Part shown: positions 1 through 9,207 of the stretch, in pieces | Numbering within the stretch: the first letter of the stretch is position 1 | Layout: every line of letters begins with the position of its first letter | Assembly: GCF_003937825.1 (NCBI RefSeq) | Contig: NZ_RSFW01000037.1 | Span: 1-64,000, forward strand | DNA length: 64,000 nucleotides | Origin: Mesobacillus subterraneus | GTDB lineage: Bacteria > Bacillota > Bacilli > Bacillales > Cytobacillaceae | Direction: 5' to 3' | Notes under the pieces: model-generated | What the model was told of the DNA's origin: nothing | Seen by the model: only the letters and a program-made list of their open reading frames with translations | Databases searched by the model: none | Program-made: the position numbers and the translations under genes

Positions 1-1
1 A

Positions 2-163
2 TTAAAGAGTGAGCTACTTTATTTAGAAGAATTTGAGAGTATGGAGCACTTTATACAGGAATTGGAGAAGTATATCTATTATTACAACCACGATCGTATT
101 AAGGCAAAATTAAAAGGCAAGAGTCCGGTACAATACCGAACTCTTGCCCCTCAGGCTGCCTAA
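2..163 (+). CDS. IS3-family transposase OrfB, C-terminal end (cut by window edge)
   Basis: The frame is open from the first bases and ends at TAA 161-163. The visible 53 residues read like the extreme C-terminus of an IS3/IS150-group integrase-type transposase; the segment [20 protein letters not shown] is the family's conserved end. The catalytic DDE residues lie outside the window, so I cannot tell whether the element is intact. It is followed directly by a likely element end at 171-197. Confidence 0.8.
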   Translation, partial: LKSELLYLEEFESMEHFIQELEKYIYYYNHDRIKAKLKGKSPVQYRTLAPQAA

Positions 164-170
164 TATTTTG

Positions 171-197
171 TGTCTAACTTTTTGGGTTCGGTTCAAA
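171..197 (+). repeat. Probable right terminal inverted repeat of the IS3-family element
   Basis: TGTCTAACTTTTTGGG begins 7 bases after the transposase stop and resembles IS150-group ends, which carry TGTCnAACTTTTTGGG-like termini. The outer limit is not certain because the other end of the element is outside the window. Confidence 0.5.
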
Positions 198-229
198 TGT
201 CTCTGCTTTTTTTGCTTTCATATTAGTTT

Positions 230-835
230 CTAGTGAACGCCAAGCTTTCGGACGGGCAGGTGCCACTTGTATGTGTATGACAACACCCGAAGAGCTGTGA
301 TGATGATAAATAAACTGTAAAGCTCGACCGCTTTGTCAGCCATTCCAAGGCCGATTACAAGTCCGGCGAGAACGGCCCAGACAGCATAAATTTCAGCCTT
401 CAATACAAGCGGCTTTCTGCCGGCAAGTAGGTCGCGGATGATGCCTCCGCCGCTTCCGGTCAATACAGCGGCTACTATGACTGCGCTTAATGGATGACCC
501 ATATTTGAAGCGTACATCGCTCCCTGAATCGCGAAGGCAGCCAGCCCAATGGCATCGAAGAAATTACCCCAACGCTGCCAGTGCTTTAAGAGATTGCCAG
601 GGAACAAGAAAACAATCGTGATCGACAGCAGGGCCAAATTAAAGAACATGCCTTGATCCCAAATGGCCGATACCGGAACTCCAATGAGAAGGTTTCGGAT
701 GGCTCCGCCGCCAAACGCTGTCACGATTCCCAATATATAAACTCCGAAGATGTCATACTCTTCTTCCATGGCGACGATCGCCCCACTAATCGCGAATGCG
801 ATTGTTCCAATCATGCTGAGTACTTCCCATGTCAT
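230..835 (-). CDS. TRIC/UPF0126 family membrane protein (YvgT-like)
   Basis: A 201-residue, very hydrophobic protein with about seven predicted membrane segments. It contains the two family repeats GGGAIRNLL (near residue 43) and GSGGGIIRDLL (near residue 127), the glycine-rich signatures of the bacterial trimeric intracellular cation channel family (formerly UPF0126, B. subtilis YvgT). The family is thought to move monovalent cations across the cytoplasmic membrane; the role here is inferred from the family only. ATG start with a GAGG-type ribosome site upstream. It is a lone gene, divergent from hflX and bounded by an IS element on the other side. Confidence 0.85.
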   Translation of the reverse strand: MTWEVLSMIGTIAFAISGAIVAMEEEYDIFGVYILGIVTAFGGGAIRNLLIGVPVSAIWDQGMFFNLALLSITIVFLFPGNLLKHWQRWGNFFDAIGLAAFAIQGAMYASNMGHPLSAVIVAAVLTGSGGGIIRDLLAGRKPLVLKAEIYAVWAVLAGLVIGLGMADKAVELYSLFIIITALRVLSYTYKWHLPVRKLGVH

Positions 836-962
836 TTCGCTTTGCTCCTCTTGTTAAAATAATGCCTGAATACTAAAATAGGAAATTGAAAACATATTGA
901 TTTTAACATGTTTATTCCAATTTACAACCACTTTAAGTCTGTCTTTGAAAATTTTTGTTTGC

Positions 963-980
963 TGCAGTATTTTGGTATGA
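963..980 (+). promoter_or_regulatory. Extended -10 promoter for hflX
   Basis: TGGTATGAT (972-980) is an extended -10 box (TGn plus TATGAT). The -35 region is weak. It lies 36 bases before the TTG start of hflX. Confidence 0.45.
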
Positions 981-1016
981 TGGGTGTAGCGATATATAAG
1001 GAAAGAAGGGTGCTAT

Positions 1017-2276
1017 TTGGAACAAGAAAACTTGCTTGAAAAAGTGATCCTTGTAGGCTGCCAGACGACGGAAGAAGATGATCTTCGTTTTCAATATTCG
1101 ATGGAAGAGCTTGCCTCTCTAACAGAAACAGCAAAAGGGAAGGTCCTGGTTCAGGTTGTGCAAAAAAGGCCCAGGGTCCATCCGGCAACATACATAGGAA
1201 AAGGGAAGGTTGAAGAGCTTCAGGCGTTGGAGGAAGAGCTTGAACCTGACTTGATCATTTTCAATGATGAGCTGTCCCCAAGCCAAAATCGGAACCTCTC
1301 GGCCGGACTGAAGGCGAGGGTAATTGACCGCACCCAGCTTATTCTTGATATTTTTGCACAAAGAGCGCGTTCTAAGGAGGGGAAGCTGCAGGTTGAGCTT
1401 GCCCAGCTTCAATACCTGCTTCCACGACTGGGAGGAAAAGGGATTGAAATGTCCCGTCTTGGTGCCGGAATTGGAACAAGAGGTCCAGGTGAAACAAAGC
1501 TGGAATCTGACCGCCGCCATATTCGCAAGCGAATCGATGATATCAAAATCCAGCTGTCGGTCATTGTTCAGCATCGTGACCGTTACAGAGAGCGAAGGAA
1601 GAAAAACAAGGCGTTTCAGATAGCTCTGGTCGGCTATACAAATGCCGGAAAATCTACTTTGTTCAACCGCCTGACAGAAGCGGAATCCTTTGAAGAAAAC
1701 CAGCTATTCGCGACGCTAGACCCAATGACAAGGAAAGCGATTTTGCCAAGCGGCTTCACTGCGTTGCTGACGGATACGGTCGGTTTCATCCAGGACTTGC
1801 CGACGACATTGATCGCTGCATTCCGTTCGACGCTTGAAGAGGTCCGGGAAGCCGATTTGCTCCTCCATGTAGTAGACATGTCGAACCAGGATTATTTTTC
1901 CCATGAACAGACAGTCAATAAATTGCTGGAAGATCTTGAAGTTCACCAGATTCCGCAAATCACTGTCTATAATAAACGGGATATTGCCCATCAGGATTTT
2001 GTGCCGAATGCGAAGAATGAGACAGCTTTTATCAGTGCATTCAGCGAAGACGACAGGAAAAACCTTTTGTTAAAAATTGAACAGTCCATCATTGGGATGA
2101 TGGAGCCGTTCCATGTCCTCGTCCCTTCGGATGAAGGCAAATTGCTGGCTCAGCTGAAAAATGAAACGATACTGCGTGAGCTGGCTTTTGATGAAGATAA
2201 GCAAGGTTATGTTTGCAGAGGGTTCTCTTTAGCTGACCACCAAATTACCGGCCAGCTGAAGCGATTCAAGATATAA
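1017..2276 (+). CDS. hflX: GTPase HflX
   Basis: A 419-residue ribosome-associated GTPase, the usual length for HflX. The N-terminal HflX domain (about 1-190, with [10 protein letters not shown] and the glycine-rich RLGGKG...[15 protein letters not shown] stretch) precedes a G domain. The G domain shows P-loop GYTNAGKST (about 205), switch DTVGF (about 251) and NKRD (about 321). HflX splits stalled or stressed 70S ribosomes. The start is TTG at 1017, preceded by GAAAGAAGGG at a good distance. ynbB follows 21 bp downstream, as in B. subtilis (ynbA-ynbB), so the two are probably co-transcribed. Confidence 0.95.
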   Translation: MEQENLLEKVILVGCQTTEEDDLRFQYSMEELASLTETAKGKVLVQVVQKRPRVHPATYIGKGKVEELQALEEELEPDLIIFNDELSPSQNRNLSAGLKARVIDRTQLILDIFAQRARSKEGKLQVELAQLQYLLPRLGGKGIEMSRLGAGIGTRGPGETKLESDRRHIRKRIDDIKIQLSVIVQHRDRYRERRKKNKAFQIALVGYTNAGKSTLFNRLTEAESFEENQLFATLDPMTRKAILPSGFTALLTDTVGFIQDLPTTLIAAFRSTLEEVREADLLLHVVDMSNQDYFSHEQTVNKLLEDLEVHQIPQITVYNKRDIAHQDFVPNAKNETAFISAFSEDDRKNLLLKIEQSIIGMMEPFHVLVPSDEGKLLAQLKNETILRELAFDEDKQGYVCRGFSLADHQITGQLKRFKI

Positions 2277-2297
2277 ATAGTAAGATAGGAGAGCAGC

Positions 2298-3569
2298 ATG
2301 TTTACACAATTGAAAAATGGCGAGAAGCTGAAGCCGCTTGTCAGCGAGATTGAGCAGCAAATTGCCGATATACACAAGAAGATAGATGAACGGATTGATT
2401 CCAATCAATTCAGGGTATTGCAAAGTTTTCAGAAACACCGTGTCAGCGATTCGCATTTTATCCCGACAACCGGTTATGGATATGATGATGCCGGAAGGGA
2501 GACGCTTGAGAAAATATACGCAGAGGTCTTCGGTGCAGAAGCGGGCCTTGTCCGTCCGCAAATCATCTCCGGAACCCACGCCATTTCAATCGCGCTGTTC
2601 GGAATCCTCCGCCCGGGTGATGAGCTCCTGTATATTACGGGGAAACCTTATGACACACTTGAAGAAATCGTTGGCATCCGCGGTACTGGCAATGGCTCGC
2701 TGAAGGAATTTGGAATCTCCTATAATACTGTGAACCTCACGGAAAGAGGAGAAGTCGATTGGGATGCCGTCCAAAAGGCAATCAAGCCCGAAACGAAGAT
2801 GATTGGCATCCAGCGCTCGAAAGGGTATGCGACCAGGCCTTCTTTTACAGTAAATGAAATTGGTGAAATGGTGAAATTCGTAAAAGAAATCAAGTCAGAT
2901 GTTGTCGTGTTCGTTGATAACTGTTATGGAGAGTTTGTCGAGGAGCAGGAGCCGTGTCATGTCGGAGCGGACCTGATGGCAGGTTCACTCATCAAGAATC
3001 CAGGCGGCGGGATTGCCAAGACGGGCGGATATATCGTCGGCAGGGAAGAGTATGTCGAGTCTTGTTCATACAGGATGACGTCCCCAGGGATTGGAGCAGA
3101 AGCCGGTGCTTCCTTATATGCACTTCAGGAGATGTACCAGGGCTTTTTCATGGCCCCGCATATTGTCGCCCAGGCACTGAAGGGGGCTGTGTTTACTTCG
3201 GCAATGCTGGAACGCCTCGGAATGAATTCCTCGCCGAAATGGGATGCAGCGCGGACCGACCTGATTCAATCTGTCCAATTTGATGACCGTGATAAAATGG
3301 TCGCCTTCTGCCAGGCAATACAATATGCATCACCAATCAATTCACATGTGACGGCTCATCCGGCGTACATGCCAGGATATGAGGACGATGTCATCATGGC
3401 AGCTGGTACATTCATCCAGGGTGCAAGCATTGAATTGACGGCAGACGGACCGATCAGGCCGCCATATGTCGCTTATATACAGGGGGGCTTAACCTATTCC
3501 CATGTGAAAATAGCAATCTGTATTGCTCTTGATTCTTTAATAGAAAAAGGTTTAATTATTTTAAAATAG
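2298..3569 (+). CDS. ynbB: YnbB-like PLP-dependent enzyme (methionine gamma-lyase/aluminium-resistance family)
   Basis: A 423-residue fold-type I PLP enzyme. The likely Schiff-base lysine is in SLIKNPGGGIAKTGGY (about 230-245), and VVVFVDNCYGEF supplies the cofactor-contacting Asp. The family is annotated as aluminium resistance protein or methionine gamma-lyase-like; the true substrate is not settled. ATG at 2298 follows TAGGAGAG. It sits between hflX and glnR as in B. subtilis and ends at a strong terminator. Confidence 0.9.
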   Translation: MFTQLKNGEKLKPLVSEIEQQIADIHKKIDERIDSNQFRVLQSFQKHRVSDSHFIPTTGYGYDDAGRETLEKIYAEVFGAEAGLVRPQIISGTHAISIALFGILRPGDELLYITGKPYDTLEEIVGIRGTGNGSLKEFGISYNTVNLTERGEVDWDAVQKAIKPETKMIGIQRSKGYATRPSFTVNEIGEMVKFVKEIKSDVVVFVDNCYGEFVEEQEPCHVGADLMAGSLIKNPGGGIAKTGGYIVGREEYVESCSYRMTSPGIGAEAGASLYALQEMYQGFFMAPHIVAQALKGAVFTSAMLERLGMNSSPKWDAARTDLIQSVQFDDRDKMVAFCQAIQYASPINSHVTAHPAYMPGYEDDVIMAAGTFIQGASIELTADGPIRPPYVAYIQGGLTYSHVKIAICIALDSLIEKGLIILK

Positions 3570-3579
3570 GTTAATATAC

Positions 3580-3616
3580 AACAGGACGCTTGCTAAGTCG
3601 GTCCTGTTCTTTTTTT
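3580..3616 (+). terminator. Rho-independent terminator after ynbB
   Basis: AACAGGAC (3580-3587) pairs with GTCCTGTT (3601-3608) and is followed by CTTTTTTT. Confidence 0.85.
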
Positions 3617-3627
3617 ATGAATTTTCA

Positions 3628-3678
3628 TGTGAGATAATCTAACATATGTTTGACAACATATCTTACATTGAATATAAT
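3628..3678 (+). promoter_or_regulatory. glnRA promoter with two GlnR operators
   Basis: TTGACA (3650-3655), 17-bp spacer, TATAAT (3673-3678): a consensus sigma-A promoter. A perfect GlnR box TGTNA-N7-TNACA lies at 3628-3644 (TGTGA...TAACA). A second box with one mismatch (TGACA...TTACA) at 3651-3667 overlaps the -35 and spacer. This matches the known two-site autoregulated glnRA promoter of Bacillus, repressed under nitrogen excess by GlnR in concert with feedback-inhibited glutamine synthetase. Confidence 0.9.
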
Positions 3679-3712
3679 GAAAATATCTTAAGAGGGAAGG
3701 AGGAGAAATCAA

Positions 3713-4117
3713 ATGGGCGGAAGTGAAATTCGCCGGAACATGCCGCTCTTCAGCATCGGAATTGTTATGCAGCTGACAGACTTGTCGGCCAGGCAAATCC
3801 GCTATTATGAGGAGCATGAATTGATTTCTCCGGCAAGAACGGAAGGCAATAAACGGCTCTTTTCCCTGAACGATATCGATAAACTCCTTGAAATCAAAGA
3901 TTTGATTGACCAGGGGGTCAACATGGCAGGCATCAAGAAGATATTTAATGTGAAGCAAGAATCAGTCATTAGTGCTGAAGAGAAGAAGCAAGCCGAAAAG
4001 ACAAGGCGTGAACTTTCGGATTCCGAATTGCGCAAACTGCTTCGCAAAGAACTCCTGCAGGCTGGCCGGTTCAACCGTTCAACAGACCGCGGAGACATGT
4101 CGAGATTTTTCCATTAA
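3713..4117 (+). CDS. glnR: Transcriptional repressor GlnR (MerR family)
   Basis: A 134-residue MerR-type regulator of nitrogen assimilation. The N-terminal winged helix contains [18 protein letters not shown] (about 23-40). A helical dimerisation region follows, and the basic C-terminal tail is the part known to sense glutamine synthetase. ATG follows GGAAGGAGGAG. It is the first gene of the glnRA operon, with two GlnR operators at its own promoter. Confidence 0.95.
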   Translation: MGGSEIRRNMPLFSIGIVMQLTDLSARQIRYYEEHELISPARTEGNKRLFSLNDIDKLLEIKDLIDQGVNMAGIKKIFNVKQESVISAEEKKQAEKTRRELSDSELRKLLRKELLQAGRFNRSTDRGDMSRFFH

Positions 4118-4152
4118 AAATTATCTAAGTAAAATGTAGGAGGAAACGAAGA

Positions 4153-5493
4153 ATGGCTAAGAAATTCACAAGAGAAGATATTATCCGCTTATCAAAAGAA
4201 GAGAATGTTAAATTCATTCGTTTGCAGTTCACAGATATTCTTGGAACGATTAAAAACGTGGAAATTCCAATCAGTCAGCTTGAAAAGGCGCTTGATAACA
4301 AAATGATGTTCGACGGTTCTTCTATTGAAGGTTTCGTTCGAATCGAGGAGTCTGATATGTATCTGATTCCTGACCTGGATACATGGGTCATTTTCCCTTG
4401 GACAGCTGAAAAAGGAAAGGTTGCACGCTTGATCTGTGATATCAAAAATGCAGACGGCACTCCATTTGCTGGTGACCCGCGCGGAAACCTTAAGCGTATC
4501 CTCAAGGAAATGGAAGAGCTTGGCTTCACCAACTTCAATCTTGGACCAGAACCAGAATTCTTCCTGTTCAAGCTTGATGCGAATGGCGAACCTACACTTG
4601 AACTAAACGACAACGGCGGTTACTTTGACCTTGCGCCAACAGACCTGGGTGAAAACTGCCGTCGTGATATCGTCCTTGAACTTGAAGAAATGGGCTTTGA
4701 AATTGAAGCATCCCACCACGAGGTTGCTCCAGGACAGCACGAAATCGACTTCAAATACGCCGATGCATTGACAGCATGTGACCAGATCCAAACTTTCAAG
4801 CTTGTCGTAAAAACAATCGCACGTAAGCATGGTCTTCACGCTACATTCATGCCGAAGCCATTATTCGGAGTGAACGGTTCCGGAATGCACTGCAACATGT
4901 CATTGTTCCGCAACGGCGAGAACTCTTTCTACGACCCGTCTGATGAGAGGCTTGAACTAAGTGAAACAGCGTACCAGTTCATCGCTGGAACATTGAAGCA
5001 TGCAGCTGGCTTCACAGCAGTTACGAACCCGACTGTAAACTCTTATAAGCGTCTGGTTCCTGGTTATGAAGCACCTTGCTATGTGGCATGGTCCGCAAAG
5101 AACCGCTCACCATTGATCCGTATCCCGGCGTCACGCGGAATGAGTACACGTGTTGAAGTCCGCAGTGTTGACCCTGCAGCAAACCCATATCTTGCAATGG
5201 CAGTATTGCTGGCAGCAGGATTGGACGGAATCAAGAAGAAAATGACTCCTCCAGCATCAGTAGACCGCAACATCTACGTAATGAACAAAGAAGAGCGCGT
5301 CGAGGAAGGAATCGATGATCTGCCGCCAACACTGGCAGCAGCGCTTGACCAGCTGAAGAAAGACGAAATCATCAGCGCGGCACTTGGCGACCACATCCTC
5401 GAACACTTCATCGAAGCAAAAGAAATCGAATGGGATATGTTCCGTACGCAGGTTCACCCTTGGGAGCGCGAACAGTATATGAGCATGTATTAA
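4153..5493 (+). CDS. glnA: Type I glutamine synthetase
   Basis: A 446-residue GSI-alpha enzyme (ATP + glutamate + ammonia to glutamine). Visible landmarks are [11 protein letters not shown] (about 53), the metal/glutamate site [24 protein letters not shown], and [13 protein letters not shown] (Arg feedback and active-site loop). The end [16 protein letters not shown] is complete. The last 14 codons lie downstream of the probable phage crossover and so are phage-supplied; the displaced host end is at 40042-40094. Start ATG after GTAGGAGG, 36 bp behind glnR. Confidence 0.97.
   Translation: MAKKFTREDIIRLSKEENVKFIRLQFTDILGTIKNVEIPISQLEKALDNKMMFDGSSIEGFVRIEESDMYLIPDLDTWVIFPWTAEKGKVARLICDIKNADGTPFAGDPRGNLKRILKEMEELGFTNFNLGPEPEFFLFKLDANGEPTLELNDNGGYFDLAPTDLGENCRRDIVLELEEMGFEIEASHHEVAPGQHEIDFKYADALTACDQIQTFKLVVKTIARKHGLHATFMPKPLFGVNGSGMHCNMSLFRNGENSFYDPSDERLELSETAYQFIAGTLKHAAGFTAVTNPTVNSYKRLVPGYEAPCYVAWSAKNRSPLIRIPASRGMSTRVEVRSVDPAANPYLAMAVLLAAGLDGIKKKMTPPASVDRNIYVMNKEERVEEGIDDLPPTLAAALDQLKKDEIISAALGDHILEHFIEAKEIEWDMFRTQVHPWEREQYMSMY
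5441..5493 (+). other. attL: glnA 3' end rebuilt by the prophage
   Basis: These 53 bases are repeated at 40042-40094. The first 10 (TCCGTACGCA) are identical and are the likely crossover core. The remaining 43 differ at 6 places, all third codon positions, so both copies encode [14 protein letters not shown]-stop. A second identical run (TGGGAGCGCGA, 5461-5471) is an alternative core. Confidence 0.8.
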
Positions 5494-5500
5494 GAAGTGT

Positions 5501-5532
5501 AACCCTTGATACCATTGGTATTGAGGGTTTTT
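5501..5532 (+). terminator. Phage-supplied terminator for glnA
   Basis: AACCCTTGATACC (5501-5513) pairs with GGTATTGAGGGTT (5517-5529), followed by T residues. It differs from the host glnA terminator now found at 40101-40136, so the phage brings both the gene end and a terminator. Confidence 0.8.
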
Positions 5533-5536
5533 CTTA

Positions 5537-5582
5537 TTGGGGCGATTTTCTATCGATCTACAAACTGCCCCAGAATTGCCCC
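5537..5582. repeat. GCCCC repeats, putative left integrase arm sites
   Basis: The 21 bases at 5562-5582 (CTGCCCCAGAATTGCCCC core) recur with one mismatch at 39915-39935. An inverted TTGGGGC lies at 5538-5544. Paired short repeats just inside both prophage ends are typical of arm-type binding sites for the N-terminal domain of lambda-like integrases. Confidence 0.5.
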
Positions 5583-5587
5583 GGAAT

Positions 5588-6739
5588 TTAAAAAAGATTT
5601 TTCGTTCGCTCTTCATACTTTTCGATGGCTGCCTGTTCCATCTTCTTCGAAACGTGAGCGTAGACATCCGAAGTTATCCGTTCACTTCCATGACCTAGTC
5701 GTTCCTGCAACTCCTTCATGCTTATGCCGGCCTCAAGGCAAAGAACTGCATGTGTGTGTCTTGTAGAATGGATTGGCATAGAAGCAATGCCAGCACGCTT
5801 CAGTATTCTGGAGAAAGAATTATACAGACTGGATTTTGGCATGTAGTCTCCATTCTCTCTGCATAACACGAGATTGTAGTCATGTTTATAGAATCCATTC
5901 AGGTTCAATTTGTTTTGGTTTTGCCATTTCATATGGAAATGAAGATCATTCGCCAGGCTTTGACTAATTCTAAATGATCGATTCGAATTATACGTTTTGG
6001 TATCTCCAAACATCTTATCAGGATTCTTGCTCGCTTCCTTAAAGTCCAATGTTTTGGATATGTGAATGACCTTTTCCTTCAAATCTACATCCGTCCATTG
6101 AAGTGCGGCAGCTTCCCCTTTACGTAAGCCGGTCTCCAATAGGACTTTGTAGAAGATCCAGTGGATGTAACCGTATTTGTATGCTGTATTCAGAAATAGT
6201 GGAATGTCTTCTGAATCAATGAACTGCATTTCCTTCTCTTTGACATATCCTTTAAGTGTAACTCCATGACAGGGGTTTTTATCTGTTTTCCCGATAATCA
6301 TAGCTTTTTCATATGCTGAATACATGGTGCCATGAATTATCGTTATAGTTCGTCTGCTGTATCCTTTTTCATCCAAATGATTAATAAATCTTTGATACAT
6401 CATTGGTTTGACATCCTTAAGATTCGCATTCTGGAAGAAGGGAAGAATATGCAAGCGGATATTCTGCTCATGCAATTCATATGTGTTTTTACGAATGTTT
6501 TCCTTTTTGTATTCATCCAACCAGAAGTACATGAAGATCTTAAGAGATACATCTCCAACTTCCATTCCCTCGAGTAATTGCTTTTCCATTTCTGCAGCTG
6601 CCAGGCTCGCTTCAGGTTTGGACCTGAACCCTTTTTTTGACTTTTCCTTCGGTTTCTTCGTAATAGGATCCTTATATCGTATTCGATATTCGTAATACGT
6701 TTTGCCGTCTTTCCTTTTGTATTTATAAATGTCGGCCAT
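5588..6739 (-). CDS. Phage integrase (tyrosine recombinase)
   Basis: A 383-residue site-specific recombinase. The N-terminus (1-50, DGKTYYEYRIRYKDP) resembles the AP2/arm-binding domain, residues ~60-160 the SAM-like core-binding domain, and the C-terminus the catalytic domain. Catalytic residues visible are Arg in TGLRKGEAAAL, His/Arg in HSTRHTHA, His in LGHGS and the nucleophile in SDVYAHVS. It sits next to attL and points toward it, as expected for the integrase acting at glnA. The ImmA-like gene ends 1 base away, so the two are probably one operon. Confidence 0.95.
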   Translation of the reverse strand: MADIYKYKRKDGKTYYEYRIRYKDPITKKPKEKSKKGFRSKPEASLAAAEMEKQLLEGMEVGDVSLKIFMYFWLDEYKKENIRKNTYELHEQNIRLHILPFFQNANLKDVKPMMYQRFINHLDEKGYSRRTITIIHGTMYSAYEKAMIIGKTDKNPCHGVTLKGYVKEKEMQFIDSEDIPLFLNTAYKYGYIHWIFYKVLLETGLRKGEAAALQWTDVDLKEKVIHISKTLDFKEASKNPDKMFGDTKTYNSNRSFRISQSLANDLHFHMKWQNQNKLNLNGFYKHDYNLVLCRENGDYMPKSSLYNSFSRILKRAGIASMPIHSTRHTHAVLCLEAGISMKELQERLGHGSERITSDVYAHVSKKMEQAAIEKYEERTKNLF

Positions 6740-7327
6740 CTATTTCACCTCCTTTCGTAAAATTAATGATAAAACTTCTTGATTCATTTTGGTGCAGTAA
6801 ACTGATTCCATTTTATTAATCGCCCTCCATTCATGCCTTAACGCCTCGTGGAATTCAAAACCAATCACTTGGTTGTTGAAATGCTCGAGCCTTTTCTTTG
6901 CGAAAATTTCAGTTACATTGAATGTTTCCATTACGAACAACATCGCTTCTGCCCATGTAGCAGGCAGGCCAGAATCTAGCAACATAAAAGTTGGGACACA
7001 AAAATGACGGGCGAAATTGTTTGCTTTGGTTTCCTGATACTCAACAAGATCGTTACGAATCCAAAGCTGATTTCCAACATGGTACTTAAGGTGACTCACT
7101 TCATGCCCGAAATCTTCCCATTGTTCAGGTTCAGTTTTTCGGCTGTCGATTATGATACTTTTCAATCCTCTCCGACTGATTGCTTTGCTGCTAATAGGGA
7201 GAAGGTGAAGCCATACATCCATTTTGTAAGCTAGATCTTGCATATCTATTTGATCCGGGCGGTAAATGCTGTAAGAATGATAAAGCTCTTTAATTTCCTG
7301 TTCTAATGGTGTGAGTTGGTATTCCAT
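6740..7327 (-). CDS. ImmA/IrrE-type zinc metallopeptidase
   Basis: A 195-residue protein with the zinc motif HEVSH (about residue 75, in EDFGHEVSHLKYH) and downstream acidic residues, typical of the ImmA/IrrE (Peptidase_M78) family. In ICEBs1 ImmA cleaves its cognate repressor ImmR during induction. Here the gene lies directly behind a CI/ImmR-like repressor gene, so the same repressor-cleavage induction is a reasonable inference. ATG start with TAGGAGGACA upstream. Confidence 0.88.
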   Translation of the reverse strand: MEYQLTPLEQEIKELYHSYSIYRPDQIDMQDLAYKMDVWLHLLPISSKAISRRGLKSIIIDSRKTEPEQWEDFGHEVSHLKYHVGNQLWIRNDLVEYQETKANNFARHFCVPTFMLLDSGLPATWAEAMLFVMETFNVTEIFAKKRLEHFNNQVIGFEFHEALRHEWRAINKMESVYCTKMNQEVLSLILRKEVK

Positions 7328-7404
7328 GATTGTCCTCCTATAAGGAACGTGTGTTCGGTTTGGAGAGTAAAATAATAAGCCGAAAACGGCCTATATTTAA
7401 TTAA

Positions 7405-7806
7405 TTATTTTTGGCGATCACCAGGTTTGCGTCCCTTTTCAACTTCATTTAATTTCCTTAACAAATCCAGTGCAATCTTGCGGTTTTCTTCTGTCGATTC
7501 CGACCATTCCTTTGCCCACAATTCCACATCAGGGTCATTAAGTAGCTTTTCTAACTCGTCTTCTTCATCTTGCTTCTCTACTTCTTTCTGAACAATAACT
7601 TTTGTTGGTTCATCAGTACGTCCTAGTAGGTAGTCTGTTGATACCTCTAAAACATCAGCTAAATCATTTAACATTTCGTTAGATGGAGAGCTATACCCTG
7701 TTTCGTAATTTGAAATTGTAGTTTTCTTCGTACTAACAAGAGAAGCAAGTTTTTCTTGAGTATAATCCTTTGCTTTCCTTGCCATTCTTAATCTTTTTGA
7801 AAGCAT
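7405..7806 (-). CDS. CI/ImmR-like lysogeny repressor (XRE family)
   Basis: 133 residues. The N-terminal helix-turn-helix (about 1-65, with YTQEKLASLVSTKKTTISNY) is followed by an acidic linker and a short C-terminal region. It is divergent from a Cro-like gene across a 160-bp operator region with five AAAGTYCAA half sites. The downstream ImmA-like protease is its likely antagonist. Confidence 0.88.
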   Translation of the reverse strand: MLSKRLRMARKAKDYTQEKLASLVSTKKTTISNYETGYSSPSNEMLNDLADVLEVSTDYLLGRTDEPTKVIVQKEVEKQDEEDELEKLLNDPDVELWAKEWSESTEENRKIALDLLRKLNEVEKGRKPGDRQK

Positions 7807-7827
7807 GGCAATTTCCCCTTATTATAT

Positions 7828-7942
7828 AAAGTTCAAATATATTGTACTTTATTATTGATAAAAATAAATAAAAGTCCAAAAAAATCATACTTATTGTTGA
7901 CATCCAATATTCTTGGACTTATAATCGTGTTATAAAGTTCAA
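7828..7942. promoter_or_regulatory. Lysogeny switch: operator half-sites and rightward promoter
   Basis: Consensus AAAGTYCAA occurs at 7828-7836, inverted at 7842-7850 (one mismatch), at 7871-7879, inverted at 7913-7921 and at 7934-7942. The rightward promoter is TTGACA (7897-7902), 17-bp spacer, TATAAT (7920-7925), with one half site touching the -10 box. This geometry fits repression of the early promoter by the CI-like protein; the binding assignment is inferred. Confidence 0.7.
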
Positions 7943-7969
7943 GTTACTTGGATATAGGTGGTGATAAGG

Positions 7970-8212
7970 TTGAATAAAAACATTAATTTAATTAATGCTA
8001 GGAAAGCGAAAAACTTAACTCAAGAACAACTTGCAGAAAAAATTCAGTGCCAGAAAACTACAATTAGTAACTGGGAGAATGGTTATTCTAAACCTACTTT
8101 AGATGTTGCATATGTTGTATCCGAAATACTTGAAACCAATATAAATATTTTATTCTTTGCTGAGAAAGTCCAAGAAACTCAGATAAATAACAGGGTTAAT
8201 AGTAAACCTTAG
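7970..8212 (+). CDS. Cro-like XRE transcriptional regulator
   Basis: 80 residues, almost entirely a helix-turn-helix (LTQEQLAEKIQCQKTTISNW). I chose TTG 7970 because TAGGTGGTGA lies at the right distance; GTG 7958 would add four residues but has no ribosome site. It is the first gene rightward from the lysogeny switch, as expected for a Cro-type repressor. Confidence 0.8.
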   Translation: MNKNINLINARKAKNLTQEQLAEKIQCQKTTISNWENGYSKPTLDVAYVVSEILETNINILFFAEKVQETQINNRVNSKP

Positions 8213-8239
8213 AATGTCCTATTGAAAGGAGAAATACAA

Positions 8240-8506
8240 GTGTTAGACATCAAAATTGATGAACAGGAAGTAAAGCAACTCTACCTTGAAAAACTCCAGG
8301 AAAAATTAAAGGAGATTGAATCAGAGCTGGTTTTTTGGGATTCAAAAGAGTTAATGAGAAGAACGTGCATGAGTTGGAATTTCATTCAAAAAGAATTTTT
8401 CTTTGATCCGGAATTTCCTAAATACAAAGTAGGGAAGAAATGGGTCTTTCCAGCGAATGAATGTAAAGATTTCTTACTGAATTGGGTTAGGAGACATCCT
8501 CAATAA
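8240..8506 (+). CDS. DUF771-like phage DNA-binding/excisionase-type protein
   Basis: 88 residues: a charged N-terminal helix and then a pattern (ELMRRTCMSWNFIQKEFFFDP...KVGKKWVFPANECKDFLLNWVRRHP) that resembles DUF771, a winged-helix family common in early regions of Firmicute phages and related to excisionases. GTG 8240 is preferred: AAAGGAG lies 8 bases before it. An upstream TTG at 8222 is in frame but overlaps the ribosome site. Role in excision is inference. Confidence 0.65.
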   Translation: MLDIKIDEQEVKQLYLEKLQEKLKEIESELVFWDSKELMRRTCMSWNFIQKEFFFDPEFPKYKVGKKWVFPANECKDFLLNWVRRHPQ

Positions 8507-8582
8507 TAGCTTACCCACAGTATAAAACAACTCTCGGTCACAAATACACAATACTTTTGGTACAAAAGGGGGAATCGGTTAA

Positions 8583-9095
8583 ATGGCCATCGGGGAGATG
8601 CTGGCCAGTGCGAGGAAAAGGCAAGGGTACTCACAAGAAGAACTATCAATGGACCTTCCAATATCGCGGGAGAGCTTAGCAAAGTATGAAACAGGATCAA
8701 GGCGGCTGCCGAATGATATGAGACGCCCAATTGCAGAAGCTTTGGATGATGTGGAATTTTATTTCAACACTTGGCAGGATGCTGCAGGTGAAGTAGCCAT
8801 TCCTTATTTTAATGGTGAATATGTGGATCAGCATCCTGCAAGTATGGTTTTTTTGGTTAAAAAAGAAACTATTGAAGCACTACAACAACTAGACATGGTT
8901 TCATGGTCGAAACCAATACATACGAGAACAGATGCAGAAAGGGAGGACATCAAACGAGTTGTAGGAGAGTTGCTGGATGCAGCTTCAAGCATTATCAACT
9001 TGGTAGGGGTGCTTTGCCGGGAATACCGATTTTCTATGAAGGACGTTTTTAAAGCTTGGAAGCTTAGTCTGAAGGTAAGGAAATTAAATAAATAA
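8583..9095 (+). CDS. XRE-family phage regulator
   Basis: 170 residues. The N-terminal helix-turn-helix (about 1-60, YSQEELSMDLPISRESLAKYE) is followed by a ~110-residue region I do not recognise. ATG preceded by AAAGGGGGAA. It lies in the early region after the Cro-like and DUF771-like genes. Likely regulator of the early operon; target unknown. Confidence 0.7.
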   Translation: MAIGEMLASARKRQGYSQEELSMDLPISRESLAKYETGSRRLPNDMRRPIAEALDDVEFYFNTWQDAAGEVAIPYFNGEYVDQHPASMVFLVKKETIEALQQLDMVSWSKPIHTRTDAEREDIKRVVGELLDAASSIINLVGVLCREYRFSMKDVFKAWKLSLKVRKLNK

Positions 9096-9207
9096 GTGGT
9101 AAATAGAAGTCGTAAAAAAGATACCTAATGTGCAAAAAAGTTGACCAAAGCCACCTATTAGTAGGGGAAGGCATAAATTTAAATTCAGAAGAAAAAGGAG
9201 ATATAGC